DNA from: CAYRNC01 sp964425645
GTDB taxonomy: Bacteria > Bacillota > Clostridia > Peptostreptococcales > Anaerovoracaceae
DNA: 16,090 bases
NCBI GenBank assembly: GCA_964425645.1
Contig: CAYRNC010000034.1
Span: 1 to 16,090 of the forward strand
Direction: 5' to 3'
The notes beneath the pieces were generated by a model, which was given only the letters and a program-made list of their open reading frames with translations, ran no database searches and was not told the origin of the DNA. Positions 15,433-16,090 of this stretch are shown here, piece after piece. Each line of letters begins with the position of its first letter. The stretch's first letter is position 1. A program made the position numbers and the translations under genes.

Positions 15433-16090
15433 ATGTCCAGATCGAAATAACTTTCCTTATTCGACATCCATGCCGATTGCCTCGATACTTTTGATTTCGA
15501 CAGGCCGGGATTCCTTTACCTACTTTATTGATATAGAATCGCTTATCTCGCTTTCCTTTCGCTGGAATTTCCACGCTTGGACCGGAAGACCACGGGATCA
15601 TCCGCCCACCGGCTTCCTTTGTGCGCTTACTATTCAGCGCATTTTTAGCATTCCAACAGACAGCCTGTTCATTATTTTTTTGCGTTGCTCAAAGTAGCTA
15701 CGCGAGTTCTGCGGATTTACCAAAGTTCCTGATGCTTCTAAATTTACAAGGTTCAAGCAGAAATTTCTTCCGGATCTCAAAACCATGTTTGACCAGCTAG
15801 TTGATCTCACTGAACCTAGCTATAATAAAAGCCTGGAAGGAAGCAAAAGGTCTTTCCGACACCTTTGATCCATACAAGGCGGCCTATGCGGCTATGCCCT
15901 CGTGCGCTGCTTTATCGTCAGGGATATCGCCTTCTATGACGAAAAATTCCTAGCCGCCCATCCGGAAATCGAAGTTGGGAAAAAATCCGATTCGCCGGAT
16001 GAAGACAAGTCTTTAGGCGATTCCAAAGCCCTTGATGCTTTTTTCAAAAAACATCCTCAGATCCAACCTGATGTATTTTTGGGAGATTCA
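15433..16090 (+). pseudogene. Degenerate DDE transposase (IS4/IS5-superfamily type), truncated at right edge
   Basis: Three reading frames together spell a clostridial DDE transposase, but the gene is broken several times. ATG at 15433 gives MSRSK and then TAA; restoring one A in the A-run at 15445-15447 rejoins it to the next frame (NNFPYSTSMPIASILLI). That frame continues with ESLISLSFRWNFHAWTGRP up to a TAG at 15695-15697, beyond which the protein resumes (LREFCGFTKVPDASKFTRFK) to DLTEP near 15817. There the first internal deletion removes the region with the first catalytic aspartate and shifts frame. DPYKAAYAAMPSCAA (from 15867) is followed by a second deletion near 15905-15914, and IVRDIAFYDEKFLAAHPE runs on to the window end. 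A GAGAGG precedes the ATG. The product cannot be functional. Family homology is from remembered conserved segments; inverted repeats and the exact IS family were not resolved. Confidence 0.85.

Noticed and set aside
15365..15601. Minus-strand open frame of 78 residues opposite the transposase remnant
   Set aside because: It is antisense to recognisable transposase sequence and resembles no family.
1..16090. CRISPR array, tRNA, rRNA, prophage or defence system
   Set aside because: No spaced direct repeats, cloverleaf sequences or typical genes of these systems were seen; the window is mostly housekeeping and transport genes.

Overview
The window reads as a chromosomal segment from a low-to-mid GC Gram-positive anaerobe of the Clostridia (Bacillota). 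The reasons are the divergent purR-type repressor and murC pair, a D-Ala-D-Ala carboxypeptidase of the Bacillota type, strong AGGAGG ribosome binding sites, consensus sigma-A promoters and a clostridial-type transposase remnant. I cannot name the genus. Nearly all of the window is conserved housekeeping and transport DNA. I did not find a defence system, CRISPR array, prophage, tRNA or rRNA. The less ordinary parts are regulatory DNA, one uncharacterised gene (DUF169) and a decayed insertion sequence.

Layout, left to right. (1) 1-2066: a purR-like purine repressor cut by the left edge (minus strand) and divergent murC (plus strand). A PurBox-like inverted repeat covers the purR promoter. (2) 2041-4669: a two-gene minus-strand unit, an archaeal-type phosphoglycerate mutase (apgM) followed by a membrane-anchored D-Ala-D-Ala carboxypeptidase. 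Its stop codon overlaps that of murC inside a hairpin that probably terminates transcription both ways. (3) 4794-7136: a plus-strand serC-serA unit for serine synthesis from 3-phosphoglycerate, with overlapping genes. (4) 7117-8552: rdgB and a YihY/BrkB-family membrane gene on the minus strand, joined by an ATGA overlap and convergent with serA. (5) 8634-14421: a complete oligopeptide/dipeptide ABC importer on the minus strand in transcription order oppB-oppC-oppD-oppF-oppA. The first four genes are packed tightly behind a consensus promoter. The lipoprotein gene oppA has its own promoter with a 17-nt palindrome over the -35 box. (6) 14495-15262: a stand-alone DUF169 gene with its own terminator. 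(7) 15376-16090: a degenerate DDE transposase (pseudogene) running off the right edge.

Functional links. PurR, PGAM, SerC and SerA touch purine, glycolytic and serine metabolism: PGAM interconverts 2-PG and 3-PG, SerA and SerC convert 3-PG towards serine, and serine-derived glycine and one-carbon units feed purine synthesis. MurC and the carboxypeptidase act at the start and end of peptidoglycan building. The Opp system would import peptides for an amino-acid-using anaerobe. These links are inferences from neighbourhood and family knowledge. No database search was possible.
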